This document shows positions 17,323 to 25,488 of a stretch of 50,861 nucleotides of DNA, piece after piece. The first letter of the stretch is position 1, and each line of letters starts with the position of its first letter. A program made the translations under genes and the position numbers. Origin of the DNA: Clostridia bacterium (GTDB lineage Bacteria; Bacillota; Clostridia; Oscillospirales; CAG-272); contig JAFTKJ010000008.1 of the NCBI GenBank assembly GCA_017453305.1, forward strand, positions 1 to 50,861. Reading direction: 5' to 3'. The notes beneath the pieces were generated by a model. That model saw nothing but the letters and a program-made list of their open reading frames with translations. It was not told the DNA's origin and did not search any database.

Positions 17323-18522
17323 ATGAAGCTCTCACAAAAGGCAAAGCATGCGATTATGATCGGTTCTCTTTGCTCTGTTTCTTATTTTGCCGTTTACATT
17401 GCGCGAAACATTTTGGGTGCGGTCACGCCGCAAATGGTTGAGGGCGGATACACCGAGGAATACATCGGCACGATATCCGCACTGTATTTTGTATTCTACG
17501 CGTTCGGTCAGCTCATCAACGGCGCGATTGGAGATAAGATCAAAGCGAAATGGATGATCGGTATGGGACTTTGCGGCGCGGGCGTCACCAATTTCGTTTT
17601 TTCGCAGATCACCGCCGCCCCGAATGCGGCAATGTTCGTGTACGCTCTGACGGGCTTCTTTCTTTCCATGATCTACGGACCAATGACTAAAGTCGTGTCC
17701 GAAAACACAGAGCCCGTTCACGCCACCCGTTGCAGCCTCGGCTACACCTTTGCCTCCTTTTTCGGCTCTCCCGCGGCGGGTGTTCTCGCCTCCTTTCTGG
17801 TTTGGCAGAGCGTGTTTGCCGTCAGCAGCGCGGTGCTTGTCGGCATGTCGCTCATCGGCATTCTTTTCTTTACCGTATTCGAGCGCAAGGGCATCATCCG
17901 ATACGGTCAGTACAAGCCCGAGAAAAAAGGACTCGGGAATATCAAGGTACTCCTCCGCCATCGGATCGTCAAGTTTTCGCTGATCTCCATCCTCACGGGC
18001 GTGGTACGCACCTCGGTGGTCTTTTGGCTGCCCACGTATCTGACACAGTACCTCCATTTTTCGGCAAAGGAATCGGCAGGCATTTTTACCGCCGCAACGC
18101 TTGCCATTTCCACCACCACCTTTATCGTCGTTTTTATTTACGAGCGACTCGGGCACGATATGGACAAGACCGTGCTCATCATGTTTACAAGTGCCGCAAT
18201 CTTTTTTGCGTTGACCTATTTCGTATCCCTGCCGGTGCTCAACATCGTATGCATCGTGTTGGCGATCATGTCCTCCGGCGGCGCCGCGACCATGCTTTGG
18301 AGCCGTTATTGCCCCAGCCTGCGTGACACGGGCATGGTATCCTCGGCAACGGGCTTTTTGGACTTTTTGAGCTACATGTCCGCCGCCGCAGCAAACGTCA
18401 TCTTTGCCAACGCCGCCACCGCCATCGGTTGGGGCGCGCTCATTCTCGTCTGGCTGGGACTGATGCTGCTGGGCGTAATCATTGCACTTCCCTACGGTCA
18501 AATTCTGAACCGCCAAAAATAA
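17323..18522 (+). CDS. MFS transporter (OPA/GlpT-like)
   Basis: 399 residues, about 12 hydrophobic segments. RNILGAVTPQM in the first helix and INGAIGDKIKAKWMIG between helices 2 and 3 fit the organophosphate:phosphate antiporter branch (GlpT, UhpT) of the major facilitator superfamily. The central loop is basic (ERKGIIRYGQYKPEKKG). Substrate cannot be read from sequence. The downstream lipoprotein starts 33 bp after the stop and probably shares the transcript. Confidence 0.85.
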   Translation: MKLSQKAKHAIMIGSLCSVSYFAVYIARNILGAVTPQMVEGGYTEEYIGTISALYFVFYAFGQLINGAIGDKIKAKWMIGMGLCGAGVTNFVFSQITAAPNAAMFVYALTGFFLSMIYGPMTKVVSENTEPVHATRCSLGYTFASFFGSPAAGVLASFLVWQSVFAVSSAVLVGMSLIGILFFTVFERKGIIRYGQYKPEKKGLGNIKVLLRHRIVKFSLISILTGVVRTSVVFWLPTYLTQYLHFSAKESAGIFTAATLAISTTTFIVVFIYERLGHDMDKTVLIMFTSAAIFFALTYFVSLPVLNIVCIVLAIMSSGGAATMLWSRYCPSLRDTGMVSSATGFLDFLSYMSAAAANVIFANAATAIGWGALILVWLGLMLLGVIIALPYGQILNRQK

Positions 18523-18555
18523 ATGACAAAAAAACAAAGAAGGAGAAAATTGCCT

Positions 18556-19827
18556 ATGAAATTGAACAAGCAAATCACCACCCTGCTGCTCACCGCCGCC
18601 CTTTTGACCCCATCTCTCACCGCGTGCCAAAAGACGCCCGATGTTGGGGATTATACGACGCCGGAAACAACGGGTGAGACTACTTCAAAAAATCCGGAGT
18701 TTGGAGATTTCTCTTTGGAGTATTACAAAGGCACCTGGTATGATTCCCAACTTCCCCCCAATGAGCTTACCATCTCCTCCGTCAACGACGAAAAAATCGA
18801 ATGTCACTTGCGCGTACTCCAACTGACCGGATTTGATGATCTTGATTTAACGTTAACACTGACGGACAAAAACCTTGTTTTCACCGACAAGGACGGACTT
18901 ATTTCGGGCACCATGCAATTCAATAGCGATAGCATATTGGTAGTGGTTGAACAATCCAACACCGATGATTTTCAAAACGGAGAAAGCTGGTTGTTTACAA
19001 TAAAGGACACCATTGTTCGCACCATTTATTCTTCATCCAACAGCAATGGCTCTGACAAAGTAGTGTGTAAATACGAATACTCCAAAGAAAACTCAAAGGT
19101 ATATTTGCAAATCGATGCTTGGAATCAAACGCTTGTACTCCCCTTTACTTTCAAACATATTGTAGAAATCAAGTTTGCACCACTCGCTGCCACAATTGTG
19201 GGCGACAAGGGATTTTTCGTCTATCGCCCCGACAACGACGGAACGTCTATCAAAATTCTCTCCTTCACCAAAGGAAGTGATGAAATAACCGAGCAAACCA
19301 TCGCTTGGGATGAAGCAATATGCCAAAACCAGATCTTTTGCGACTTCATAGATGATGAAAACGGCTACATTTTTGTAACCGAGGAAATTGACGCTCCCGG
19401 CTTTTCGAGAGGCGCTGAAAAAGTTGCCAAGCTTTACAAAACACAGGACGGCGGAAAAACTTGGATCTCTGTCAACTGCGACAATATTCCTTACATCAGC
19501 TTGCGGTATTCGTTAATATTGGCAAAATTCGTCACAGAGGACATCGGCATTATTGCAGGTCACCTCGGGCCCGATGATTTCAACTTCCACGAGCGCACCT
19601 ATATTACAAAGGACGGCGGCCTCTCTTGGATTCCCGTTGATTTAAGTGATTTTGTCGACATCTTTGCCTATCAAGTTTTGGATATAGAAGCATACGACCT
19701 ACAATACGCCAATGGTACCTATTACTTGTATGTGGAAGATATCGGAGCCGAGGGAGTGAACAATCCTTGTTACGTCTTCACATCCACCGACGGGGTCGAG
19801 TGGAATTACCTCGAAAAAGTAAACTGA
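18556..19827 (+). CDS. Secreted lipoprotein with Asp-box (BNR) repeats
   Basis: 423 residues from ATG at 18556. The frame opens at 18523, but AGGAG at 18541 and the signal sequence decide for the inner start. A lipoprotein signal ends LTPSLTAC, so Cys would be lipidated. A Thr-rich linker follows. The second half has TQDGGKTWISV, TKDGGLSWIPV and STDGVEWNYL, the S/T-x-D-x-G-x-T-W Asp-box pattern of beta-propellers such as sialidases and WD40/YVTN-like exo-repeats. Catalytic residues of a sialidase are not evident, so I call it a propeller-type surface lipoprotein. A strong terminator follows. Confidence 0.75.
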   Translation: MKLNKQITTLLLTAALLTPSLTACQKTPDVGDYTTPETTGETTSKNPEFGDFSLEYYKGTWYDSQLPPNELTISSVNDEKIECHLRVLQLTGFDDLDLTLTLTDKNLVFTDKDGLISGTMQFNSDSILVVVEQSNTDDFQNGESWLFTIKDTIVRTIYSSSNSNGSDKVVCKYEYSKENSKVYLQIDAWNQTLVLPFTFKHIVEIKFAPLAATIVGDKGFFVYRPDNDGTSIKILSFTKGSDEITEQTIAWDEAICQNQIFCDFIDDENGYIFVTEEIDAPGFSRGAEKVAKLYKTQDGGKTWISVNCDNIPYISLRYSLILAKFVTEDIGIIAGHLGPDDFNFHERTYITKDGGLSWIPVDLSDFVDIFAYQVLDIEAYDLQYANGTYYLYVEDIGAEGVNNPCYVFTSTDGVEWNYLEKVN

Positions 19828-19835
19828 CATAAATT

Positions 19836-19868
19836 GGGCGGCGGATTTCCGCCGCCCTGCGATTTTTC
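19836..19868 (+). terminator. Intrinsic terminator after the lipoprotein gene
   Basis: A 10-bp GC-rich stem (19836-19845 with 19848-19857) then TGCGATTTTTCT. Confidence 0.9.
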
Positions 19869-19931
19869 TCCCTTATTTTTTCTTTGCTAAACAAAACAAC
19901 AAAAATATTTCAACTTTTTTCAAAAAAGGGG

Positions 19932-19960
19932 TTGACAAACTATTCTCTTTGTGGTATAAT
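19932..19960 (+). promoter_or_regulatory. Promoter of rplJ-rplL
   Basis: TTGACA (19932-19937), 17-bp spacer, TATAAT (19955-19960): full consensus. Confidence 0.93.
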
Positions 19961-19967
19961 ACCTGCG

Positions 19968-20110
19968 TTATCCGAAGACAGCAGGTTCCGGTAAAAGCAT
20001 GCAGCTTTCCTGCCGAGGAGAAAATTGAATCTCTTTTTTGTGTGTTCAATCTTTCTTCAAGGCGTCCTGTGTGTGCCGGAAGGAAGATTTTTTATTCGCC
20101 AAAATCTAAC
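19968..20110 (+). ncRNA. Ribosomal protein L10 leader
   Basis: The ~140-base leader before rplJ contains GCAGG ... CCTGCCGAGGAGA and GTGCCGGAAGGAAGATTTTTTATT elements like those of the known Firmicutes L10 leader, which binds the L10(L12)4 complex to feed back on its own synthesis. Placement directly before rplJ supports this. I judged it by eye, without a covariance model. Confidence 0.75.
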
Positions 20111-20125
20111 AGGAGGTGAAACAGA

Positions 20126-20647
20126 ATGCCCAGCAATTCCATTCTCGCTCAGAAGCAACAGCTCGTTGCCGATCTGGCAGAACAAATCAAAAATTCCACC
20201 GCAGGCGTGGTTGTTAACTACCAGGGTATTACGGTAGATAAGGACACCGCAATGCGTAAGGCGCTCCGCGAGGCAGGTGTTAAGTACGTTGTTATGAAGA
20301 ACACCATGACCGGCAGAGCATGCGATATGGTTGGCTACGGTGATATGAAGCAGTACCTCAATGGTATGACCGCTATCGCCATCAGCGAAAACGATCCCGT
20401 TATCGCAGCAAAGGTTCTTAAGGAATATGCAGAAAAGGTTGAGTCCTTTGAGATTCTTGCAGGATACGTTGACGGCGCAGTCATCGACGCAAACACCGTA
20501 AACGCTCTGGCAGAAATCCCGAACAAGGAAACCCTTATCGCAAAGTTCCTCGGTTCCATCCAGTCTCCTCTGTACAAGTTCGCTTATGCAATCAAAGCAA
20601 TTTGCGACAAGGACGGAGAGGCAGCAGAAGCTCCTGCAGAAGCATAA
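20126..20647 (+). CDS. rplJ: 50S ribosomal protein L10
   Basis: 173 residues, normal length. N-terminal rRNA-binding domain (VVVNYQGITVDKDTAMRKALREAGVKY), C-terminal helix that binds L7/L12 dimers, Ala-rich acidic end. AGGAGGTGA lies 8 bp before ATG. L11 and L1 genes (rplK, rplA), often upstream, are not here: the unit begins at its own promoter right after an unrelated terminator. Confidence 0.97.
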   Translation: MPSNSILAQKQQLVADLAEQIKNSTAGVVVNYQGITVDKDTAMRKALREAGVKYVVMKNTMTGRACDMVGYGDMKQYLNGMTAIAISENDPVIAAKVLKEYAEKVESFEILAGYVDGAVIDANTVNALAEIPNKETLIAKFLGSIQSPLYKFAYAIKAICDKDGEAAEAPAEA

Positions 20648-20744
20648 TTTTTGCACCGCTTCCCCATTTTTACGGGCACCGATCCCCGCATTGATCGGAA
20701 CATAAAAATTTTAAAAAATACTCACATTTTGGAGGTAAATAACA

Positions 20745-21122
20745 ATGGCATCCGAAAAGATTACTAACATTCTTGAAGAGATCAAGTCTCTGACCATTCT
20801 GGAACTCAACGATCTGGTAAAGGCAGTTGAGGAAGAGTTCGGCGTATCCGCAGCAGCTCCCGTAGGCGTAGTTGCAGCAGCAGGCGCAGCTGCTCCCGCA
20901 GCTGAGGAGAAGACCGAGTTCGACGTTATCCTTGCAAGCTTCGGCGCTAAGAAGCTCGACGTTATCAAGGTTGTTCGCGAGCTGACCGGTCTGGGTCTGA
21001 AGGACGCAAAGGATCTCGTTGAGGCTGCTCCTAAGGCTATTAAGGAAGGCGTTTCCAAGGACGAGGCTGAGAAGATCAAGGCTGCTCTCACCGAGGCAGG
21101 CGCAACTGTTGAAGTTAAGTAA
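20745..21122 (+). CDS. rplL: 50S ribosomal protein L7/L12
   Basis: 125 residues. N-terminal dimerisation domain ([17 protein letters not shown]), Ala-rich hinge with [17 protein letters not shown], and C-terminal factor-binding domain ([19 protein letters not shown]). It forms the GTPase-stimulating stalk with L10. ATG follows TTGGAGGTAAATAAC. The 97-bp gap from rplJ lacks a promoter. Ends at a bidirectional terminator. Confidence 0.98.
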   Translation: MASEKITNILEEIKSLTILELNDLVKAVEEEFGVSAAAPVGVVAAAGAAAPAAEEKTEFDVILASFGAKKLDVIKVVRELTGLGLKDAKDLVEAAPKAIKEGVSKDEAEKIKAALTEAGATVEVK

Positions 21123-21169
21123 TTTTAACCAAATTACAAATTTCAATAATTGTCTTAAAGATAACCGAA

Positions 21170-21200
21170 AAAGAGGTTGGCAAATTGCCAACCTCTTTTT
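21170..21200. terminator. Bidirectional terminator between rplL and the 57-residue gene
   Basis: A 14-bp perfect stem (21170-21183 with 21185-21198) with T-runs on both strands. Confidence 0.93.
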
Positions 21201-21237
21201 TGTCATACGATGGAAAAGATGACAAATCGCTCCCCAC

Positions 21238-21411
21238 TCAATCGATAACCGTATATTCCAACATTTCGTAGTGCAGGCGCGTGCCCACGTCGGTGCCCGA
21301 GGGCAAAAGTGCCAGGGCGATAAACAGCTCCACGTCACCCGCGGTGCCGTCCTCGCGCAAATAGGCGTATTCCCCTTCAATTCTTGTTACGGTATAGTTT
21401 TTAGGCTCCAT
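21238..21411 (-). CDS. 57-residue protein, possibly DUF3006-like
   Basis: ATG at 21411 (AAAGGA site upstream), TGA at 21238-21240. The sequence begins MEPKNYTVTRIEGEYAYLRE and runs to EMLEYTVID. The alternating hydrophobic pattern with RIEGEYAYLREDG then a pair of Leu-Leu-Pro residues resembles short beta-barrel DUF3006 proteins, but the match is by memory. It is last in the HprK/PqqD/S26 cassette, 15 bp after the S26 gene. Too short and too structured to look like a typical RiPP precursor, though not excluded. Confidence 0.7.
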   Translation of the reverse strand: MEPKNYTVTRIEGEYAYLREDGTAGDVELFIALALLPSGTDVGTRLHYEMLEYTVID

Positions 21412-21426
21412 GTTTTGTCCGTCCTT

Positions 21427-21867
21427 TTATTTTTTCAAAAGCTTTCGCTTAACGCGGGAGGCAAATAACCGAAAGGTATGCCACGCCGCGCGAATGGGAT
21501 AGATCCAATTCCAAAGCATGGCGTAGGCGCGGTAAGCGCGGCTGACACTTGCAATACGCCGCCCCCCACGGTAAAACTCGGTCACGTACCCCAAAATCTG
21601 CTCACGCGGAACAAATTCCTTTTGAAAGGTGTTGTCTCCGCGAATGACGTAGCAATCCTCTTTAACACCGATGATACGGTGCAAAACGTACTTGCCATCG
21701 GCACGGCGGTAGAGCGGAAGCTCGTATTTTTTCAGTTCACGATCCCCAATCGCCGTCACGATCACGCGGTCGCGACGATCCCTGAGCATGGGACGCATGC
21801 TGCTCCCTGACGTGGTGCTGACGTACGTGCCGCCGTTTTTCAGTTGCTCCTCAATGGACGTGCTCAT
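21427..21867 (-). CDS. S24/S26 signal-peptidase-like protein (Ser/His type)
   Basis: 146 residues from ATG at 21867, overlapping the pqqD-like stop by 4 bp (ATGA). Motif SGSSMRPML carries the likely nucleophile Ser23. LHRIIGV has His63 where bacterial SPase I has Lys, and VIRGDN supplies Asp78, the arrangement of Sec11/SipW-type enzymes. There is no N-terminal membrane anchor. The last ~45 residues are aromatic and basic and could bind membrane. Genes of this type occur beside PqqD-like and HprK-like genes, where a role in peptide leader removal has been suggested. That role here is inference. Confidence 0.8.
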   Translation of the reverse strand: MSTSIEEQLKNGGTYVSTTSGSSMRPMLRDRRDRVIVTAIGDRELKKYELPLYRRADGKYVLHRIIGVKEDCYVIRGDNTFQKEFVPREQILGYVTEFYRGGRRIASVSRAYRAYAMLWNWIYPIRAAWHTFRLFASRVKRKLLKK

Positions 21868-22130
21868 GCCAGGATCCAATTCTCTCGCAACAGCTCCACC
21901 ACACGGTGAACGTCACGCGCCGCAACCTCACGGGATACGTCGTATTCACCAAGCAGAGCCTCTACCAGTTCCTCCTCGGTGCAGTCCTTCTCTGCCATCT
22001 GCTCCCACAAAAAAGCACCCGTTTCGTTCAAACGAACCATTCCGTGAAAGTGCTTGCTGGTTTCCCCTACGGGAACGGCAACCCAAGAGGTGCCCACCTT
22101 TTGAATGGTAAAATCACGATTGATCTGCAT
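21864..22130 (-). CDS. PqqD-like protein (RRE fold)
   Basis: 88 residues, the usual size. GTSWVAVPVGETSKHFHGMVRLNETGAFLWEQM is split here: the beta-strands then LNETGAFLWE and a helical second half (EELVEALLGEYDVS, VHRVVELLRENWIL) match the PqqD family, the winged-helix peptide-recognition element of many RiPP systems. It binds precursor leader peptides in characterised cases. ATG at 22130 follows GGAGGAG. It lies 15 bp after the HprK-like gene and overlaps the S26 gene. Confidence 0.85.
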   Translation of the reverse strand: MQINRDFTIQKVGTSWVAVPVGETSKHFHGMVRLNETGAFLWEQMAEKDCTEEELVEALLGEYDVSREVAARDVHRVVELLRENWILA

Positions 22131-22145
22131 AAAAAAACTCCTCCA

Positions 22146-22850
22146 TCAACATTTTGTCGGGCACATTGCCCCGTAGGCGATGCGTGCCGCTTCATCGGAT
22201 ATGGTGCAGGTAAGAACGTAGTACGGCACCGATGTGACCAAGCGGTCCATCAACTGCAGGCGCTTTTCCACCGAGGTGCGCTCGCCGCGCAGATAGAGCT
22301 GATGCATCAGGCGCGTCAGAATCTCGTCCTCGCCGGCATGCCGAATGCTGTTTTGCGCACCGCGCTCCAAAAAGCAAACCGCCGCCAGCGGAGCGCTGAT
22401 ATTCTCGCCCCATCCCTCCTTGCCGTTCCAAGGCGTGCCAAACGCGGTAATACTGCCGTCTGTTTCCCACCGCATCAGCGGCTTGTCGCCGTTGAGCACG
22501 CGCGCATGCGGAACGTTCTTGAGCCAAAGACTCGTGTGCGTGCTTTTTCCAACGCCGCTTTTTGCGGCAAAGGCGTAGGCATAACCGTCTACCTCAATGA
22601 CCGAGGCGTGCATCAAAAAAACGTTGTGCTCGGCAATCTGCTCGCAGATATTCCGATAGACGCAAATGCTCTCGCAATAACCGTCGGAAAAATCTCCGCC
22701 CGATGCCTCCTCACGGATCTCTTCCTCGGTAACGGACACCGTAAAGGCGACCTCGCCGTCGGGTACCGTAAAGGCGCGACATTGCTCCTCAACGAATGCA
22801 TAGCGGTTATCGATCCCGATCCGCACGCCTGCCAATTCCACGGTAAACAT
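22146..22850 (-). CDS. HPr-kinase-like (SynE-type) P-loop protein
   Basis: 234 residues, first gene of the cassette. HASVIEVDGYAYAFAAKSG runs into the P-loop SGVGKSTHTSLW (about residues 98-109), and NGDKPLMR and FGTPWNGKEGWG follow, as in HprK C-terminal domains. The HPr-binding N-terminal domain of true HprK/P is absent. Stand-alone HprK-like proteins occur in lasso and other RiPP clusters, where some phosphorylate the peptide. Own promoter at 22882-22910, and GAGGAGGTG before ATG. Confidence 0.85.
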   Translation of the reverse strand: MFTVELAGVRIGIDNRYAFVEEQCRAFTVPDGEVAFTVSVTEEEIREEASGGDFSDGYCESICVYRNICEQIAEHNVFLMHASVIEVDGYAYAFAAKSGVGKSTHTSLWLKNVPHARVLNGDKPLMRWETDGSITAFGTPWNGKEGWGENISAPLAAVCFLERGAQNSIRHAGEDEILTRLMHQLYLRGERTSVEKRLQLMDRLVTSVPYYVLTCTISDEAARIAYGAMCPTKC

Positions 22851-22881
22851 ATCGCACCTCCTCGCAAATTCCTTTCAAAAC

Positions 22882-22910
22882 ATTGTAACATACTCAAGCA
22901 AAAATTGCAA
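22882..22910 (-). promoter_or_regulatory. Promoter of the HprK/PqqD/S26 cassette
   Basis: Minus strand TTGCAA (22905-22910), 17-bp spacer, TACAAT (22882-22887). Confidence 0.8.
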
Positions 22911-22939
22911 TAGCTTTCACAAAAATAAGCAAAGAGTAA

Positions 22940-23791
22940 TCAAAATCTTTCTCGGCTCGTGCGATATTTTCCGGGTGTAACCCCCTCTAAGCGCTTAAAA
23001 AAGCGGATAAAATTGTACTCGTTGGAAAAAGAAAGCCGCTCCGACACCTCCAAAACCGTCAGCGCAGGATCAGAAAGAAGCTCCCGTGCCCGATTCAGGC
23101 GCGCACGGTCAATCATCTCGGCAATCGAAATCCCCTCACCGGCGTAAAAAATCCGCTCCAGCTGTCGGACAGAAAGATGCACCTCCGCCGCCACGTCGCA
23201 CACCTTTACGTTTTGGTCGGCGTGATCCCAAACGTATCGCTTTGCCCGTGTCAATCGGGCATCCTCCATCCGTGGCAAAGGAGGAATGGAAGAATGATCA
23301 AACGGCAACAGCAAAAGCAGTGACGAAATCGCATTTTTCAGCAGATACGGCGTTACAACATTGTTTTTCTCCCATGCCGCAAGGCATAGCCGCACCCATG
23401 CGTCCAACCATTCTGTTTCTTCCACTCTCGCATCCTCTGCCAAGGTGATATGCTCATCCATCGAAAGGGTGAGCGAAATGCGGCAGGCATCCTCGGTGCA
23501 GGAGTGCAGGCAATGCGCCACTCCGGGCGGAAAGCATACGAGCCTCCCCGCCTTGATCTCGAAAAATCGCTTGTCGCAATCCGAGTATATGGCAGAACCG
23601 CAAACCCCTACGTGAATCTCCCAAAACGTATGGGAATGAAGCACCGATGCGCGTTTGAATCTTGCTCCCGACATCCGTTGCGGATAGATCCAAAGCACCT
23701 CCGCTGCAATTGGAGAAGCAATATCGCCAACCCCGTGCTTGTACGCGGAGTTCGGCAGCGCCGCCATTCGCTCCGATAGATCATTCTTCAT
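22940..23791 (-). CDS. AraC-family transcriptional regulator
   Basis: 283 residues from ATG at 23791 (MKNDLSERM), preceded by GGGAGGGAAGAG. The frame stays open to 25150, but that extension is antisense to the FAD oxidoreductase and has no ribosome site. The N-terminal cupin-like sensor domain has HSHTFWEIHV and CFPPGVAHCLH. The C-terminal double HTH includes VKVCDVAAEVHLSVRQLERIF and the family signature FSNEYNFIRFFKRLEGVTPGKYR, shown here in parts. It is divergent from the oxidoreductase at 23963, its probable target. The ligand is unknown, probably a carbon source. Confidence 0.9.
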   Translation of the reverse strand: MKNDLSERMAALPNSAYKHGVGDIASPIAAEVLWIYPQRMSGARFKRASVLHSHTFWEIHVGVCGSAIYSDCDKRFFEIKAGRLVCFPPGVAHCLHSCTEDACRISLTLSMDEHITLAEDARVEETEWLDAWVRLCLAAWEKNNVVTPYLLKNAISSLLLLLPFDHSSIPPLPRMEDARLTRAKRYVWDHADQNVKVCDVAAEVHLSVRQLERIFYAGEGISIAEMIDRARLNRARELLSDPALTVLEVSERLSFSNEYNFIRFFKRLEGVTPGKYRTSRERF

Positions 23792-23834
23792 TTTGCGCTC
23801 TCTTCCCTCCCATCCCTTTTGGTTCCTTTGTATG

Positions 23835-23863
23835 ATTGTAACACAAACCTCCTCGTTTGTCAA
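23835..23863 (-). promoter_or_regulatory. Promoter of the AraC-type gene
   Basis: Minus strand TTGACA (23858-23863), 17-bp spacer, TACAAT (23835-23840). Confidence 0.85.
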
Positions 23864-23904
23864 TACAATGTCGCAAAATGATATATCTTTGCCGTGTTGA
23901 GAGA

Positions 23905-23933
23905 TTGCATTTCGGTGCAGGGGGTGATATACT
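23905..23933 (+). promoter_or_regulatory. Promoter of the FAD oxidoreductase gene
   Basis: TTGCAT (23905-23910), 17-bp spacer, TATACT (23928-23933) with an adjoining TG. Its -35 lies 42 bp from the divergent araC -35, so one regulator site could serve both. Confidence 0.75.
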
Positions 23934-23962
23934 GTAACAAAACAAACGCGGAGGAGATGTGT

Positions 23963-25297
23963 ATGAATTACGAATGCGACGTTTTGGTAGTTGGCGGTGG
24001 AATGAGTGGCATCAGTGCTGCGGTCAGTGCCGCAAAGAAGGGCTTGCGCGTCATGCTTGCCGAGCAGCTCTCGTTGCTTGGCGGCATGGGAACTGCAGGC
24101 TTGATTACGATGATAATGACATCGCGGTATCACTTTTACGGCTTTGGACGCCGTTTTATGGAGAAGCTTTGCCGCAAGGGGGATGCCCGAAAAATTGAAA
24201 AGCCCGCCATTGCGGGATACGACTACTACCCCTTTGATGCAGAGGCAATGAAGCGCGCCTTGGACGACGTGCTTATACAAAGCAGCGTTACGCTCCTGCT
24301 CGGCACCAAGTTGGTTGGTGCACATTGCGAGAACCACAGAGTAACCTCGGCAACACTTTTTGGTCCCGCGGGAGCATTTGAGGTGCGCGCCCGGGTGTTG
24401 ATTGACGCATCGGGCGATGCGGTACTGTGTGAGGCGTCGGGGGAGGAAATTCTTTACGGCGACGAAAGCGGCAACATTCAAGCCCCCACCATGCTTGCAT
24501 ACTATGCGGGAATTGATTTTGATCGTTACAATGCTTTTTTGGCAACGTTTGAGGATGGCAAGCGCGCCGCCAAGATCAACATGATCCACACGCTGATCCC
24601 CCTTGCCGTAAGGGAGGGCGTGGTCAGCGAAGCGGATTTGCATCACCCGGGCATCTTTCGCATCAATGAGCACGAAAGCATTGGCGTGATGAACGCGGGG
24701 CACGTATACGGCGCCGACGTCAGCACAGCCGAGGGCTTTACCGAGGCGACCGTGCGCGGCAGACGCATGGCAAAGGAATATTTGGACTTTTATCGGCGAT
24801 ACGTCCCCGGCTTTGAGAATGCCTACATGACCAACACGGGAAGTGTACTTGCCTTGCGCGAGGGAAAGCGTGTGGTGGGAAGATATACCATGTGCTTTGA
24901 CGAAAAGGCAGAATACAAAAAGTTTACAGATGCCGTTATGAGAATGGATGGCGGCGCTGTCAGCGATCTGCACGCCTCCAGCTCCGATAAAAAGGCTTAC
25001 GAGGCGTACCGTGCACTGTTTGCCGACCGCGAAAAGGTGCGCGCCGACGATTTTGCAACCCTCCCCTACCGCTCGCTGCTTGCAAAGAAAAACGATAATT
25101 TGCTGGTGTGCGGTCGCTGTGCCTCTGCCGACCGCAAGGTCATGGGGCAAATTCGTATTATGGGCTTCTGCTTTATGATGGGGGAGGCAGTGGGGCTTGC
25201 CGCCGCAATCGCCTGCCGCAAGGGGTGCGATCCCTCAAAAATCGACGTTGGCGTCCTGCAGCAGGAGCTGCTCAATAATCAAATTCCAACACTGTAA
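23963..25297 (+). CDS. FAD-dependent oxidoreductase (FAD_oxidored family)
   Basis: 444 residues from ATG at 23963 (GGAGGAG 6 bp upstream; in-frame ATG at 23957 abuts the ribosome site). The N-terminus YECDVLVVGGGMSGISAAVS is a dinucleotide-binding fold, followed by LLGGMGTAG, and RVLIDASGDAVL is the second FAD contact. TNTGSVLALREGKRVVGRYT is typical of the FAD_oxidored family, whose members act on diverse organic substrates. Substrate unknown. Control by the divergent AraC protein is likely. Confidence 0.85.
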   Translation: MNYECDVLVVGGGMSGISAAVSAAKKGLRVMLAEQLSLLGGMGTAGLITMIMTSRYHFYGFGRRFMEKLCRKGDARKIEKPAIAGYDYYPFDAEAMKRALDDVLIQSSVTLLLGTKLVGAHCENHRVTSATLFGPAGAFEVRARVLIDASGDAVLCEASGEEILYGDESGNIQAPTMLAYYAGIDFDRYNAFLATFEDGKRAAKINMIHTLIPLAVREGVVSEADLHHPGIFRINEHESIGVMNAGHVYGADVSTAEGFTEATVRGRRMAKEYLDFYRRYVPGFENAYMTNTGSVLALREGKRVVGRYTMCFDEKAEYKKFTDAVMRMDGGAVSDLHASSSDKKAYEAYRALFADREKVRADDFATLPYRSLLAKKNDNLLVCGRCASADRKVMGQIRIMGFCFMMGEAVGLAAAIACRKGCDPSKIDVGVLQQELLNNQIPTL

Positions 25298-25488
25298 GCT
25301 ATCCCTTCGCAAAAATGCCTCGCTCCATCGCTTTTTTATGGGGTAATGGTAGCGTCTCCCAATTGAGACTCTAACCGAAAAACCATATTTGCTGACATAA
25401 ATCCTTCCCTCCCGTTTGTTTTTTGAATTTTTCCTACTTTTTTTCAATTTTTTTCGAAAACCCCCTTTTCTTTTAGAATTTTTTATTG

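Noticed and set aside
23792-25150. Long N-terminal extension of the AraC-type regulator
   Set aside because: The extension is antisense to the FAD oxidoreductase; a ribosome site and a normal AraC N-terminus occur at 23791.
25235-25447. 70-residue minus-strand basic protein
   Set aside because: It overlaps the end of the FAD oxidoreductase, lacks a good ribosome site and shows no motif.
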